A DNA stretch of 6,660 nucleotides from Desulfobacterales bacterium (lineage in GTDB: Bacteria; Desulfobacterota; Desulfobacteria; Desulfobacterales; Desulfobacteraceae): positions 1-6,660 of the forward strand of contig JAKSAU010000868.1 of NCBI GenBank assembly GCA_022361535.1, given 5' to 3'. Positions 1 through 6,536 of this stretch are shown piece by piece. The notes below the pieces were generated by a model. That model saw nothing but the letters and a program-made list of their open reading frames with translations. It searched no databases and was not told where the DNA came from. Every line of letters starts with the position of its first letter. The first letter of the stretch is position 1. Both the position numbers and the translations under genes were made by a program.

Positions 1-67
1 TCGATGTACGGCTTTCAAGAAACTCTTTTGCCGATTGTATGAACAGGGATTCGTCTTTGGCTGCCAT
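1..67 (-). CDS. Partial CDS: probable DppC/OppC-type ABC transporter permease, N-terminus only
   Basis: Only the first 22 codons are inside the window; the gene runs off the left edge. The visible protein begins MAAKDESLFIQSAKEFLES, a hydrophilic helix-like stretch consistent with the cytoplasmic N-terminus of a second inner-membrane permease of a peptide-type importer, but no family motif is visible. The start is supported by a strong Shine-Dalgarno (AGGAGGGG on the minus strand) that overlaps the TAG stop of the upstream permease gene, with only 8 nt between that stop and this ATG, so the two are probably translationally coupled. The assignment to DppC/OppC rests on gene order: in family 5 importers the binding protein, first permease and second permease usually occur in that order. 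An ATPase subunit at this position is the main alternative. Confidence 0.6.
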   Translation of the reverse strand, partial: MAAKDESLFIQSAKEFLESRTS

Positions 68-75
68 GTCCCCTC

Positions 76-1050
76 CTAACGCTCGTCGCCCAGGCGGACC
101 CGGGGGTCGAGGACCGAGTAAGTCAGATCCACGAGCAGATTAATAAATATGAACATGGTCACCGTGATTAGAAGGTATGCCACTATGATAGGCCGGTCCA
201 GGACTCCTATGGAGTCAATGACCAGCTTGCCCATACCAGGCCAGGCAAAAATAGTCTCGGTGACAACGGCAAAGGCGATAAGGTTCCCTAGCTCCATACC
301 CAAGACCGTGATTACAGGTATCATAATGTTTTTGGATATATGCAGTCCGATGATCCGGGTTTTGGTTAAGCCTTTGGCCCGGGCAAATTTGACGTAATCC
401 ATCTGGAGATTTTCCTGCACCCCTGCGCGGCTCAGCCGGATGGCAAGCGACGTCTTAAAAAGTGCAAGGTTGGCAGCCGGTAGGATCAGATAAGAAAGGC
501 CCTCCCAGGAAAGGAAACTGACCTGCATCCCTAAAAATTCAGTAGTTGGCCCCCGTCCTCCTGACGGCAACCATCCAAGGTAGACAGAGAATGCAATAAT
601 CAGCATTAACCCGACCCAGAAAGTAGGTAGGGAAAAACCTAAGATGGAAAAGCGCATGATATTGCGGCCGATCCAGTTATTATGCTGAATACCGGCCACC
701 ATGCCTAAAGGGATGCCCAAGATCACAGCCATAAACATGGCAGTGAACGCAAGCTCAAGGGTTGCAGGAAGCCGGTCAAGAATGATCTTAAGGGCAGGCT
801 CGTTGTACACAAATGAGTTGCCGAAATTACCTTGCAAAGCACCTTTGAGGAAAACAAAATATTGCTCCCACAGAGGTCTGTCCAGGCCCAGCTCTTTGAC
901 GGCTCTGATATACTCCGCCTCTGTGGCATCAGGCGCGATGAGAATGTCGATGGGATTGCCGATGTAAAAGACACCGACAAAGACCAAAACTGACATTACA
1001 AGCAATACCACTGCAGTCTGGGTGATCCGGCGGATCAGGAATGCAAGCAT
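76..1050 (-). CDS. DppB/OppB-type ABC transporter permease (peptide/nickel family)
   Basis: Inner-membrane subunit of a binding-protein-dependent importer; it would form the translocation pore with a second permease and be powered by two ATPases. At 324 aa it has the usual family length. The N-terminus is a short basic stretch (FLIRRIT) leading into a membrane segment at about residues 9-30, followed by the family-typical region around LGLDRPLWEQYF (54-65) and GNFGNSF (74-80). Further hydrophobic segments lie near 98-120, 135-157, 183-205, 241-264 and 288-310. The cytoplasmic EAA loop that docks on the ATPase is recognisable at about 218-241 (DYVKFARAKGLTKTRIIGLH). The C-terminal family signatures FAWPGMGKLV (268-277) and LDPRVRLG (314-321) are present. 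The ATG has AAGGA at 1056-1060, 5 nt away. It lies 91 bp downstream of the binding-protein gene and appears intact. The substrate cannot be read from the permease. Confidence 0.95.
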   Translation of the reverse strand: MLAFLIRRITQTAVVLLVMSVLVFVGVFYIGNPIDILIAPDATEAEYIRAVKELGLDRPLWEQYFVFLKGALQGNFGNSFVYNEPALKIILDRLPATLELAFTAMFMAVILGIPLGMVAGIQHNNWIGRNIMRFSILGFSLPTFWVGLMLIIAFSVYLGWLPSGGRGPTTEFLGMQVSFLSWEGLSYLILPAANLALFKTSLAIRLSRAGVQENLQMDYVKFARAKGLTKTRIIGLHISKNIMIPVITVLGMELGNLIAFAVVTETIFAWPGMGKLVIDSIGVLDRPIIVAYLLITVTMFIFINLLVDLTYSVLDPRVRLGDER

Positions 1051-1089
1051 TTGAATCCTTAGATTGTTAAAGCTAAGTGCTTAAGGTTA

Positions 1090-1117
1090 AAGGGGATACA
1101 TTGGCGCGTATCCCCTT
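1090..1117 (-). promoter_or_regulatory. Intercistronic hairpin between binding-protein and permease genes
   Basis: A perfect 10-bp inverted repeat (AAGGGGATAC at 1090-1099 pairing with GTATCCCCTT at 1108-1117) encloses an 8-nt loop. It lies in the 91-bp gap just after the stop of the binding-protein gene and before the permease ribosome-binding site. On the transcribed (minus) strand it is followed by TTTAACCTT rather than a long U-tract, so it is not a strong terminator. Its position matches the known arrangement in periplasmic importer operons, where a stem-loop after the binding-protein gene stabilises the upstream mRNA or causes partial termination, so that binding protein exceeds membrane components. 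That role is inferred here; the structure itself is seen directly. Confidence 0.7.
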
Positions 1118-1141
1118 GAGGGTTTTAATGGGTTGTCCCCG

Positions 1142-2710
1142 CTATTTCGATTTGATCTCGTGGGGCAGGGTGTAAGCATCGGTGCGTCCGTTGTAGGTCA
1201 GTCCCTTTTTGGTGCCCCAGACCGAAACCTGGAAATGAATAGGGATGATCCCTAATTCTGTCATACCGATTTCTACGGATTTGACCAACAGTTCGTTGTG
1301 CTTAACCGGATCTACAGTCACCAAAGCCTCTTCCAACAGGCTGTCCACTTTCGGGTTGGAATAACGGCCGCGGTTAGACTTTCCGTAACCACCATCTTTG
1401 TCATAGGTGTGGAGCAGAGATTTAACACAGTTGGAATGCTCACCTGTATCAGTGGCCCAGCCAACAAGCATCAGAGAAAATTCCAGGGCAGACGCCTTGC
1501 CGAAATAGACGGCTTTGGGCATGGTGCTCACTTCAGTCTTAATGCCGATTTTGGTCATCATCTGGGCAATTGCCTGTGCAATATCAGCATCATTTACATA
1601 ACGATCATTAGGACCATGGATGGTTGCCTTGAACCCTTCGGGGTATCCTGCTGCCGCCAATAGGGCTTTGGCGCCTTTAGGATCATATTTTTCAGGCATG
1701 AGGGATTTGGAAGTGCCTTCATATCCGTCAGGAAGCATCTGGGACGCCGGGACGGCCAGACCTTCCATGATACGGGCAACAATACCCGGACGGTTGATGG
1801 CTTTTGAGATGGCTTTACGGACACGCAGGTCAAGGTAGGGGTTCTTGATTTTTTCACCGTTGCTGCCGGTTACCATGGGTGTGTATTCGCGGTCTGTGTC
1901 AATATGCAGGTAAATCAGACGGGTGGACGAGGATTTGGACAATTCAACGTTTTTGGCTTCCTCCAGGTGTTTTACGTCTGCAGGCGGAACAAAGTTGATC
2001 AGGTCAACATCGCCGGATTTCAGCGCAGCAACGCGAGTTCCGTCGTTGGAGATGGGGCGGACAATGATCTTGGTCCATTCTGGTTTATCCCCCCAATAGT
2101 TTTCGTTACGCTCATAAACAAGTTTGTCTCCGCGGGCCCATTCCACAAGTTTGTATGGACCTGTTCCGATGGCAGCCACCCCGGAGTTAAAGTCTTCAGT
2201 AGCTTTGCCTTGGGCGGCTTTTTTGGAAACGATGGTAAAAGAAGCAAAATCACGCGGAGTCAGTGGCGCAGGAGTTTCGGTATGGATGCGAACGGTATGG
2301 GGATCTACTATTTCCACCTCTTTGACGGCAACTAAGGCACCGGCAAATGAAGAAGGAGAGTTGGGTACGTTTGGGATGCGTTCGATGGTAAACTTTACGT
2401 CTTCGGCAGTAAAGGGTGAGCCGTCGTGGAATGTGACGCCTTTTCTAAGGTTAAACTCCCAGGTGGTATCGTTGACGGGCTGCCAGGACTCTGCCAGGCC
2501 TGGATACATCTTTTGTTTGTGATCCTGGAGGATTAGCTTGTCAAAGATGTAGAGTGCCATCTGGTTGTTTTGGGTTACATTGTGGAAATGGGGGTCAAGT
2601 GAGGTGGGTTCCCCTTTCAATCCCAGGGTTAATGTTTTGGCTGATGCAAAAGAAACGCAGAGCATCATGCATAATAGGATTGTGAGGCTGGTCAGGATAG
2701 ATTTTTTCAT
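1142..2710 (-). CDS. Periplasmic ABC transporter solute-binding protein, family 5 (DppA/OppA-like)
   Basis: Periplasmic receptor of the importer encoded by the downstream permease genes. At 522 aa it is typical for the family. Residues 1-24 form an SPI signal peptide: MKKS, a hydrophobic core, then ASA before Lys25. No lipobox precedes the cysteines, so a soluble periplasmic protein is expected. The mature start has the family pattern LGLKGEPTSLDPHF (29-42). The family 5 signature region spans about 72-110, with LAESW, W84, LRKGVTFHDG and TAEDVKF in order. Other family landmarks are GTGPYKLVEW (182-191), NENYWG (202-207), LRVRKAISKAINR (295-307) and GWATDTGE (417-424), the last near where DppA/OppA-type proteins contact the ligand. 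The ATG is preceded by AAGGAG (2718-2723) at 7 nt. The substrate is probably a di- or oligopeptide, but this family also binds nickel, heme, glutathione and opines, so specificity is not assigned. Confidence 0.95.
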   Translation of the reverse strand: MKKSILTSLTILLCMMLCVSFASAKTLTLGLKGEPTSLDPHFHNVTQNNQMALYIFDKLILQDHKQKMYPGLAESWQPVNDTTWEFNLRKGVTFHDGSPFTAEDVKFTIERIPNVPNSPSSFAGALVAVKEVEIVDPHTVRIHTETPAPLTPRDFASFTIVSKKAAQGKATEDFNSGVAAIGTGPYKLVEWARGDKLVYERNENYWGDKPEWTKIIVRPISNDGTRVAALKSGDVDLINFVPPADVKHLEEAKNVELSKSSSTRLIYLHIDTDREYTPMVTGSNGEKIKNPYLDLRVRKAISKAINRPGIVARIMEGLAVPASQMLPDGYEGTSKSLMPEKYDPKGAKALLAAAGYPEGFKATIHGPNDRYVNDADIAQAIAQMMTKIGIKTEVSTMPKAVYFGKASALEFSLMLVGWATDTGEHSNCVKSLLHTYDKDGGYGKSNRGRYSNPKVDSLLEEALVTVDPVKHNELLVKSVEIGMTELGIIPIHFQVSVWGTKKGLTYNGRTDAYTLPHEIKSK

Positions 2711-2760
2711 GAATAGTCTCCTTATGATTTTCCGACAACGATTAAAGAATTGTTCGCTTA

Positions 2761-2790
2761 TCTATAGGATGAGACGGGGTTTTTTGTCAA
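2761..2790 (-). promoter_or_regulatory. Sigma-70-type promoter of the ABC importer operon
   Basis: On the minus strand a perfect TTGACA -35 box (plus-strand TGTCAA, 2785-2790) is followed after 18 bp by TATAGA (plus-strand TCTATA, 2761-2766), which matches the -10 consensus at four of six positions. It points at the binding-protein gene and would give a leader of roughly 40-45 nt ending in the AAGGAG site at 2718-2723. The spacer is one base longer than ideal. It is the best promoter match in the 350-bp gap upstream of the operon. No start site has been mapped. Confidence 0.6.
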
Positions 2791-2891
2791 GAAAAGCATG
2801 GGAACAGTTCTTTTTGGAAAACTTTATAGTCATGGGGCATAACGTGACTGTATGGAAAGATTTATCGTAATCGGGGAAAAGTACACATGAT

Positions 2892-2911
2892 AGAATGCGA
2901 AACTGCATTCT
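2892..2911. repeat. Short perfect inverted repeat upstream of importer promoter
   Basis: AGAATGC (2892-2898) and its exact complement GCATTCT (2905-2911) are separated by 6 nt (GAAACT). It sits about 100 bp upstream of the -35 box of the importer promoter. It could be a regulator-binding site or a small RNA hairpin in a read-through transcript from the FapA-family gene. It has no T-tract in either direction long enough to call a terminator. Confidence 0.45.
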
Positions 2912-2977
2912 TTGAGTAAAAACGTTCAAAAAAGCGTTTTGACTTACCTTTATCGTCAGAGAAGAATTTAATCCTCG

Positions 2978-2992
2978 ATATATTAAATATAT
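2978..2992. repeat. 15-bp AT-only palindrome
   Basis: ATATATTAAATATAT is a perfect palindrome around position 2985, made only of A and T. It lies about 70 bp beyond the stop codon of the FapA-family gene. Possible roles are a protein-binding site or simply a low-complexity AT stretch. Chance symmetry is fairly likely in such AT-rich DNA. Confidence 0.35.
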
Positions 2993-3063
2993 GCCTCCGG
3001 TTGAATTTTTACTCTTCCTTGAATTTAGGTCAAAAACTTTTTTTGGAGATCGTTTCTGTTTAA

Positions 3064-4821
3064 TTAAAGCTGTGTGATCTGAAAGCCCTGGCCTCTGCTG
3101 TATGTACCCTGGATTTTGATGAGTTTATCTTTATCCTCTTTGGATTCAAGAAACAGGGCGGGTTTTTCTTCGGCCTCTGATTCAGTGTTCGGAACAAATA
3201 TTTTAATGGTGGCGGCCCGTCTTAAGAACCCATCCATTTGAAGGGTTAGCTTATTCATATCTTTTTCTGTTTCAGCGATCCGGGCGAGCATAGCCTGGTC
3301 CCTTTTTTTAGCGTTTTCGATCTGCTGGGGGATTTTACGGAGGGTATCCAGGTATTTTGTGATGTTCATGACTTCTTTTGTATTCATCGTCTGGGAAATG
3401 ACATCCAGCTCTTTATAGAGAACGCTGTAGTTCATGTCCCGGGTGGCAAGTATAAAGGCTTTGAGGTTGTCCCTGAGTAAAGGGTTTGATTTTAAAATTT
3501 TTGACAACTGCTTGATATCCTTTTGCAGGTCTTCCATGATCCTGGCTTTATTTTCCTCACGGGCAAGGTTTTCTTCTTTAAGGTTTTTTCTTCCTTGGAT
3601 CAAATCTTCTTTTTCCTTGAAAAGTCGTTGTCCAAAATAGATTTTATTTTCACCGCAAAAATAGAGATTACGCAATGAGATATGCTCTCCATCCAATGTG
3701 TTACCCGAAAGAATACCCTTTGATTTTTCGAATACGATACCCACCCCATCTACCTGGCTATCCACCAGCTCGTTAGTTGCCTGAACCTGGCCTTTGAGTG
3801 AACTGAGCCTGGCATTCCGGGAAAAATGAACCACAACATCTTTTTGGGCCTTAATGCCGCTTTCCGGGTGCACGGAATGAACTAAAGCGTTGTCATCGGT
3901 TTCAATAGAACCGCCTTCAAGACTACCTACCTCCACCATACCCCTGGCCCGAATACTAAACCCGCTGCAGATGGTATCAATTTTCATACTGATGGGGCAG
4001 ATGAAGTTTGTGCCGATGTTTCCTGTTGAATAGTCAAGACGCTTGACATCCAGGGCATCTCTTACTTCGATGTCCGTGACTCTGCCTTCGGACCGGGTAA
4101 GAACCACTACCCCGGTTTTGCCGGCACGGAGAAAGTACCCCCTTGATTTTTCTTCTTCCATGCTCTCTATCCTGTCCACCCCTGACTTGAGATTGATGGA
4201 CATGGGAACGGCCTGGGGAACAGGGATGACTTTGCCATCATACTGCATTCCCGACTTGCCTTGCACTTCCGGGGTAATATAAAAGAGGTTGTCCCCGGCT
4301 TTTACAATCGGATATTTGTTAATCTCTTTGAAATCAATAATTCCGTCTGCTTTTAAAAGTCCAGGACAACTTTCATGATCGAAAAATGCTTTTGCAATGG
4401 CCCCGTCTTTGCCAGGAATGGGGGGAACCCCTTTTATTTCGACAGCCAACACTTTTGTACTGACTATGGCACGCAAGAAAATACCCAGGTGTGCTAGTTC
4501 AGGGTTGCCGGTATCAGCAAGGCTTAGCATCTGTTTTTGTGTTTTGACTTCCTCACCGTCCGGGATCTCTTTTAAAAGTAGTTTGCGAATGAACAGGATA
4601 ATTTTCGGAGCCTTTATATTCAATCGGGGAAAAAGCTGCATTAGTGCTTTGATAATAACCGGATCCGGTACGGTTTGCCGGTCAATCTGGAATCTTAACA
4701 CAATAGGGTCGTCAGCCTTGGATACGGCATTAAACAGGTTACTTTCAAGTATATCGGCTTTGGCCTGTATCCTGTCCGGCTGCATTGCCTCTGAAACCTG
4801 GTGCTGGGGCTGGTCATTCAT
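3064..4821 (-). CDS. FapA/DUF342 family protein (flagellar assembly protein A-like)
   Basis: 585 aa with no signal peptide or membrane segment, so probably cytoplasmic. An N-terminal domain of about 250 residues contains the family landmarks DGIIDFKE (159-166), VKAGDNLF (173-180) and PEVQGKSGMQYDGKVIPVPQ (184-203). From about 255 to 390 follows a repetitive glycine-rich region (YSTGNIG, GFSIRARGMVEVGSLEGGSIET) typical of the DUF342 beta-solenoid. The C-terminal third is highly charged and probably coiled coil (about 402-440 and 490-535), followed by a short tail. In Vibrio vulnificus the founding member FapA is needed for flagellation and interacts with EIIA-Glc; many DUF342 proteins elsewhere are uncharacterised, so the flagellar role is by family name only. 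No flagellar gene is visible nearby. The ATG at 4821 is the first in frame after an upstream stop; GAGG lies about 13 nt away, which is long, so initiation may be weak. Confidence 0.88.
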   Translation of the reverse strand: MNDQPQHQVSEAMQPDRIQAKADILESNLFNAVSKADDPIVLRFQIDRQTVPDPVIIKALMQLFPRLNIKAPKIILFIRKLLLKEIPDGEEVKTQKQMLSLADTGNPELAHLGIFLRAIVSTKVLAVEIKGVPPIPGKDGAIAKAFFDHESCPGLLKADGIIDFKEINKYPIVKAGDNLFYITPEVQGKSGMQYDGKVIPVPQAVPMSINLKSGVDRIESMEEEKSRGYFLRAGKTGVVVLTRSEGRVTDIEVRDALDVKRLDYSTGNIGTNFICPISMKIDTICSGFSIRARGMVEVGSLEGGSIETDDNALVHSVHPESGIKAQKDVVVHFSRNARLSSLKGQVQATNELVDSQVDGVGIVFEKSKGILSGNTLDGEHISLRNLYFCGENKIYFGQRLFKEKEDLIQGRKNLKEENLAREENKARIMEDLQKDIKQLSKILKSNPLLRDNLKAFILATRDMNYSVLYKELDVISQTMNTKEVMNITKYLDTLRKIPQQIENAKKRDQAMLARIAETEKDMNKLTLQMDGFLRRAATIKIFVPNTESEAEEKPALFLESKEDKDKLIKIQGTYSRGQGFQITQL

Positions 4822-4902
4822 GCGTTTTCTTTTTCCTCTATTAAGGCATCACCAAAGGACCCAAAATCGGTGCTTATAAGCTAAAACCACGGTCTATAAT
4901 AG

Positions 4903-4930
4903 TCTTCGGCTCAACTAGTGTACTATTTTA
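4903..4930 (-). promoter_or_regulatory. Weak sigma-28 (FliA)-like promoter candidate for the FapA-family gene
   Basis: On the minus strand TAAA (plus-strand TTTA, 4927-4930) is followed after 16 nt by GCCGAAGA (plus-strand TCTTCGGC, 4903-4910). The flagellar sigma-28 consensus is TAAA, about 15 nt, then GCCGATAA; here the -10 matches six of eight positions and the spacing is one base long. It would start transcription roughly 75 bp upstream of the FapA-family ATG. The match could be chance; it is noted because of the proposed flagellar connection of the protein. Confidence 0.2.
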
Positions 4931-4946
4931 GGAAAAAAAATGACAA
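4917..4946 (-). promoter_or_regulatory. Possible sigma-70 promoter for the FapA-family gene
   Basis: On the minus strand TTGTCA (plus-strand TGACAA, 4941-4946) is followed after 18 bp by TACACT (plus-strand AGTGTA, 4917-4922). The -35 box matches five of six positions, the -10 box four of six. It would leave a leader of nearly 90 nt. It overlaps the sigma-28-like candidate, so at most one of the two is likely to be the real site. Confidence 0.3.
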
Positions 4947-4973
4947 GCCTTTTTAAAAAATAGATGTTTTAGA

Positions 4974-5001
4974 CTTTACACCGGCACTTGGAACGTATAG
5001 T
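4974..5001 (+). promoter_or_regulatory. Possible promoter of the S1-domain gene
   Basis: TATAGT at 4996-5001 is one base off the -10 consensus. Upstream, TTTACA (4975-4980, spacing 15) or CTTTAC (4974-4979, spacing 16) could serve as a poor or closely spaced -35 element. The resulting leader would be about 45 nt and end in the GGGAG ribosome-binding site at 5043-5047. The -10 element is convincing, the -35 is not. Confidence 0.4.
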
Positions 5002-5054
5002 AGACACTTACAATTTAAATAATTGCGGATCCCATAAGGGCCGGGAGAAGAAAA

Positions 5055-6509
5055 ATGAGTGACGAATTTGAAGATAAAAAAACACAAGACACAGATGAGA
5101 TGAGTTTTGAAGAACTGTTTGAGTCCTATGATTCAAAAGCGACAAAAGAACTCAAACAAGGAGACCTGGTAGAAGGCCAGATCATCTCCATCGGTAAAAG
5201 CTCTGTCTACATTGATACAGGTACAAAGAGCGACGGGGTTGTTGAAAAGAGTGAACTCCTGGATGAAAATGGTGAGTTTCCTTATGCCGTCAATGACAAG
5301 ATCAAGCTCTATGTGGTCTCTTTGAGCGAAAGTGAAGTCATTTTGTCCAAGGCTATTTCAGGGGCTGGAATGGCTACGATGCTTGAAGATGCCTACCGCG
5401 GGAGAACTCCTGTAGAAGGTAAAGTTACCGAATCCATTAAAGGTGGTTTTTCAGTAGATATCCTGGGTAAAAGAGCATTTTGTCCGGTAAGCCAAATTGA
5501 TGTCAGATATGTGGAAACCCCTGAAGATTATATTGGTCAGACCCATCATTTCCTCATTACCCGGTTCGAAGAAAATGGCAGGAACATTGTCGTTTCCAGA
5601 AGGGAATTGCTAAACGAACAGATTAAAGAAGAGCGCAAGGCCTTTATGAAAACCGTAGCCGAAGGCGATACGGTTCAAGGCAAGGTAACAAAGTTGATGT
5701 CCTACGGGGCTTTTATTGAACTTGCACCCGGGGTTGAGGGCATGGCCCATATCTCTGAGTTAAGCTGGTCCAGGGTTGAGAAGCCTGATGAAGTGGTTCG
5801 TGTAGATGATATTCTGGCCGTATTGGTTCTGAAAATAGAAAAGGCAGAATCTGACAACCCCAAAATTTCGTTGTCTGTTAAGCAAACTTCCGGCAATCCC
5901 TGGGATAATATGGGTACCACATTCAAGCCTGGTGACCAGGTGAGCGGAAAAGTTGTCCGCCTGGCGACCTTTGGGGCGTTTGTAGAAATAGCTCCGGGAA
6001 TTGACGGCCTTGTCCATATCTCTGAGATGAGCCATGTGAGGCGCGTTATCCGGCCTGAAGATGAGGTCCGGGAAGGTGAAACCGTCCAGGTGGTGATCAA
6101 GGCCATTGATATGGACAGTAAACGGATTTCTCTGAGCATGAAAGATGCAGCAGGTGATCCTTGGACTGGTGCCTCAGCCAAATATGCACCTGGCAGTGTT
6201 GTGGACGCCAGCCTTGAGAAAAAGGAAGGATTTGGTTTGTTTATCCATTTGGAACCGGGAATTACAGGACTTATGCCCATGTCTAATATCCGTCAGTCCG
6301 AGGATGCAGGCAAATATGAATCCCTGAAACCAGGTGACTCTGTGAAAGTTCTGGTCCAGGAGGTAGATGAGGATAAACGGCGGATTACCCTGGCCCCCCC
6401 GGATCAGAAAGACCCTGATAATTGGAAGCAATTTGCAGGCAGCAAAAAATCCGGCTCTTTTGGTTCCATGGAGAGTATTTTCCGGGAAGCCATGAAAAAG
6501 AAAAAATAG
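5055..6509 (+). CDS. S1 RNA-binding domain protein with five S1 repeats (ribosomal protein S1-like)
   Basis: 484 aa. After an acidic N-terminus (about 1-30) come five S1/OB-fold repeats: roughly 35-100, 116-184, 203-277, 292-364 and 378-447. Repeats 3 and 4 are the most canonical, with YGAFIEL...GMAHISEL (217-236) and FGAFVEI...GLVHISEM (306-325), each ending in ISLS(V/M)K. Repeat 2 carries the RAFCPVSQIDVR pattern that resembles repeat 2 of bacterial ribosomal protein S1, and repeat 1 has the TKSDGVVEKSEL pattern of S1 repeat 1, the part that docks S1 on the 30S subunit in E. coli. Escherichia coli S1 has six repeats and 557 aa, so this protein is one repeat short. The C-terminal tail ends in a short FGSMESIFREAM helix and four lysines. 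Expected role: binding mRNA in translation initiation or another single-stranded RNA task. Either the main S1 or a paralogue; no cmk or ihfB is visible. GGGAG lies 7 nt before the ATG. Confidence 0.92.
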   Translation: MSDEFEDKKTQDTDEMSFEELFESYDSKATKELKQGDLVEGQIISIGKSSVYIDTGTKSDGVVEKSELLDENGEFPYAVNDKIKLYVVSLSESEVILSKAISGAGMATMLEDAYRGRTPVEGKVTESIKGGFSVDILGKRAFCPVSQIDVRYVETPEDYIGQTHHFLITRFEENGRNIVVSRRELLNEQIKEERKAFMKTVAEGDTVQGKVTKLMSYGAFIELAPGVEGMAHISELSWSRVEKPDEVVRVDDILAVLVLKIEKAESDNPKISLSVKQTSGNPWDNMGTTFKPGDQVSGKVVRLATFGAFVEIAPGIDGLVHISEMSHVRRVIRPEDEVREGETVQVVIKAIDMDSKRISLSMKDAAGDPWTGASAKYAPGSVVDASLEKKEGFGLFIHLEPGITGLMPMSNIRQSEDAGKYESLKPGDSVKVLVQEVDEDKRRITLAPPDQKDPDNWKQFAGSKKSGSFGSMESIFREAMKKKK

Positions 6510-6536
6510 ATCACACAGTACTATTCAGTGAATTTA

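Larger units (their letters stand above)
2791..3063. other. AT-rich intergenic region with short inverted repeats, no gene assigned
   Basis: This stretch separates the end of the FapA-family gene from the importer promoter. No reading frame here has both a ribosome-binding site and recognisable protein features. It contains a 7-bp inverted repeat (AGAATGC/GCATTCT, 2892-2911), overlapping AT-rich inverted repeats around AAAACG...CGTTTT (about 2920-2941), a 15-bp palindrome (2978-2992), and two copies of TTGAATTT (3001-3008 and 3019-3026). None is a classical terminator for the minus-strand gene ending at 3064. A weak CAAAAA/TTTTTG hairpin lies within about 40 bp of its stop. Sites upstream of the importer promoter could be operators, but no known regulator box was recognised. 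Confidence 0.5.

Noticed and set aside
1904..2335. 143-codon plus-strand frame inside the solute-binding protein gene
   Set aside because: It is antisense to a clearly intact family 5 binding protein; no independent evidence of coding.
2565..2870. 101-codon plus-strand frame spanning the 5' end of the binding-protein gene and its promoter
   Set aside because: It crosses the signal-peptide coding region and the minus-strand promoter, and shows no domain or convincing ribosome-binding site.
2762..2908. 48-codon minus-strand frame upstream of the binding-protein gene, possible leader peptide
   Set aside because: It has no Shine-Dalgarno and its stop codon lies inside the proposed -10 box, so it would not be on the main operon transcript.
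2920..2941. AAAACG/CGTTTT inverted repeat as terminator of the FapA-family gene
   Set aside because: The stem is only 6 bp, AT-rich, with a 10-nt loop and lies more than 120 bp past the stop codon; too weak to call.
4397..4879. 160-codon plus-strand frame over the 5' end of the FapA-family gene
   Set aside because: It is antisense to the conserved DUF342 N-terminal domain, has no family features and no good start context.
4872..4881. GCTTATAAGC palindrome in the divergent intergenic region
   Set aside because: A single 10-bp palindrome in AT-rich DNA is expected by chance, and it matches no operator I recognise.
5702..6280. 192-codon open frame on the minus strand inside the S1-domain gene
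   Set aside because: It is fully antisense to canonical S1 repeats 3-5, has no ribosome-binding site or recognisable domain, and its composition is that of a shadow frame.
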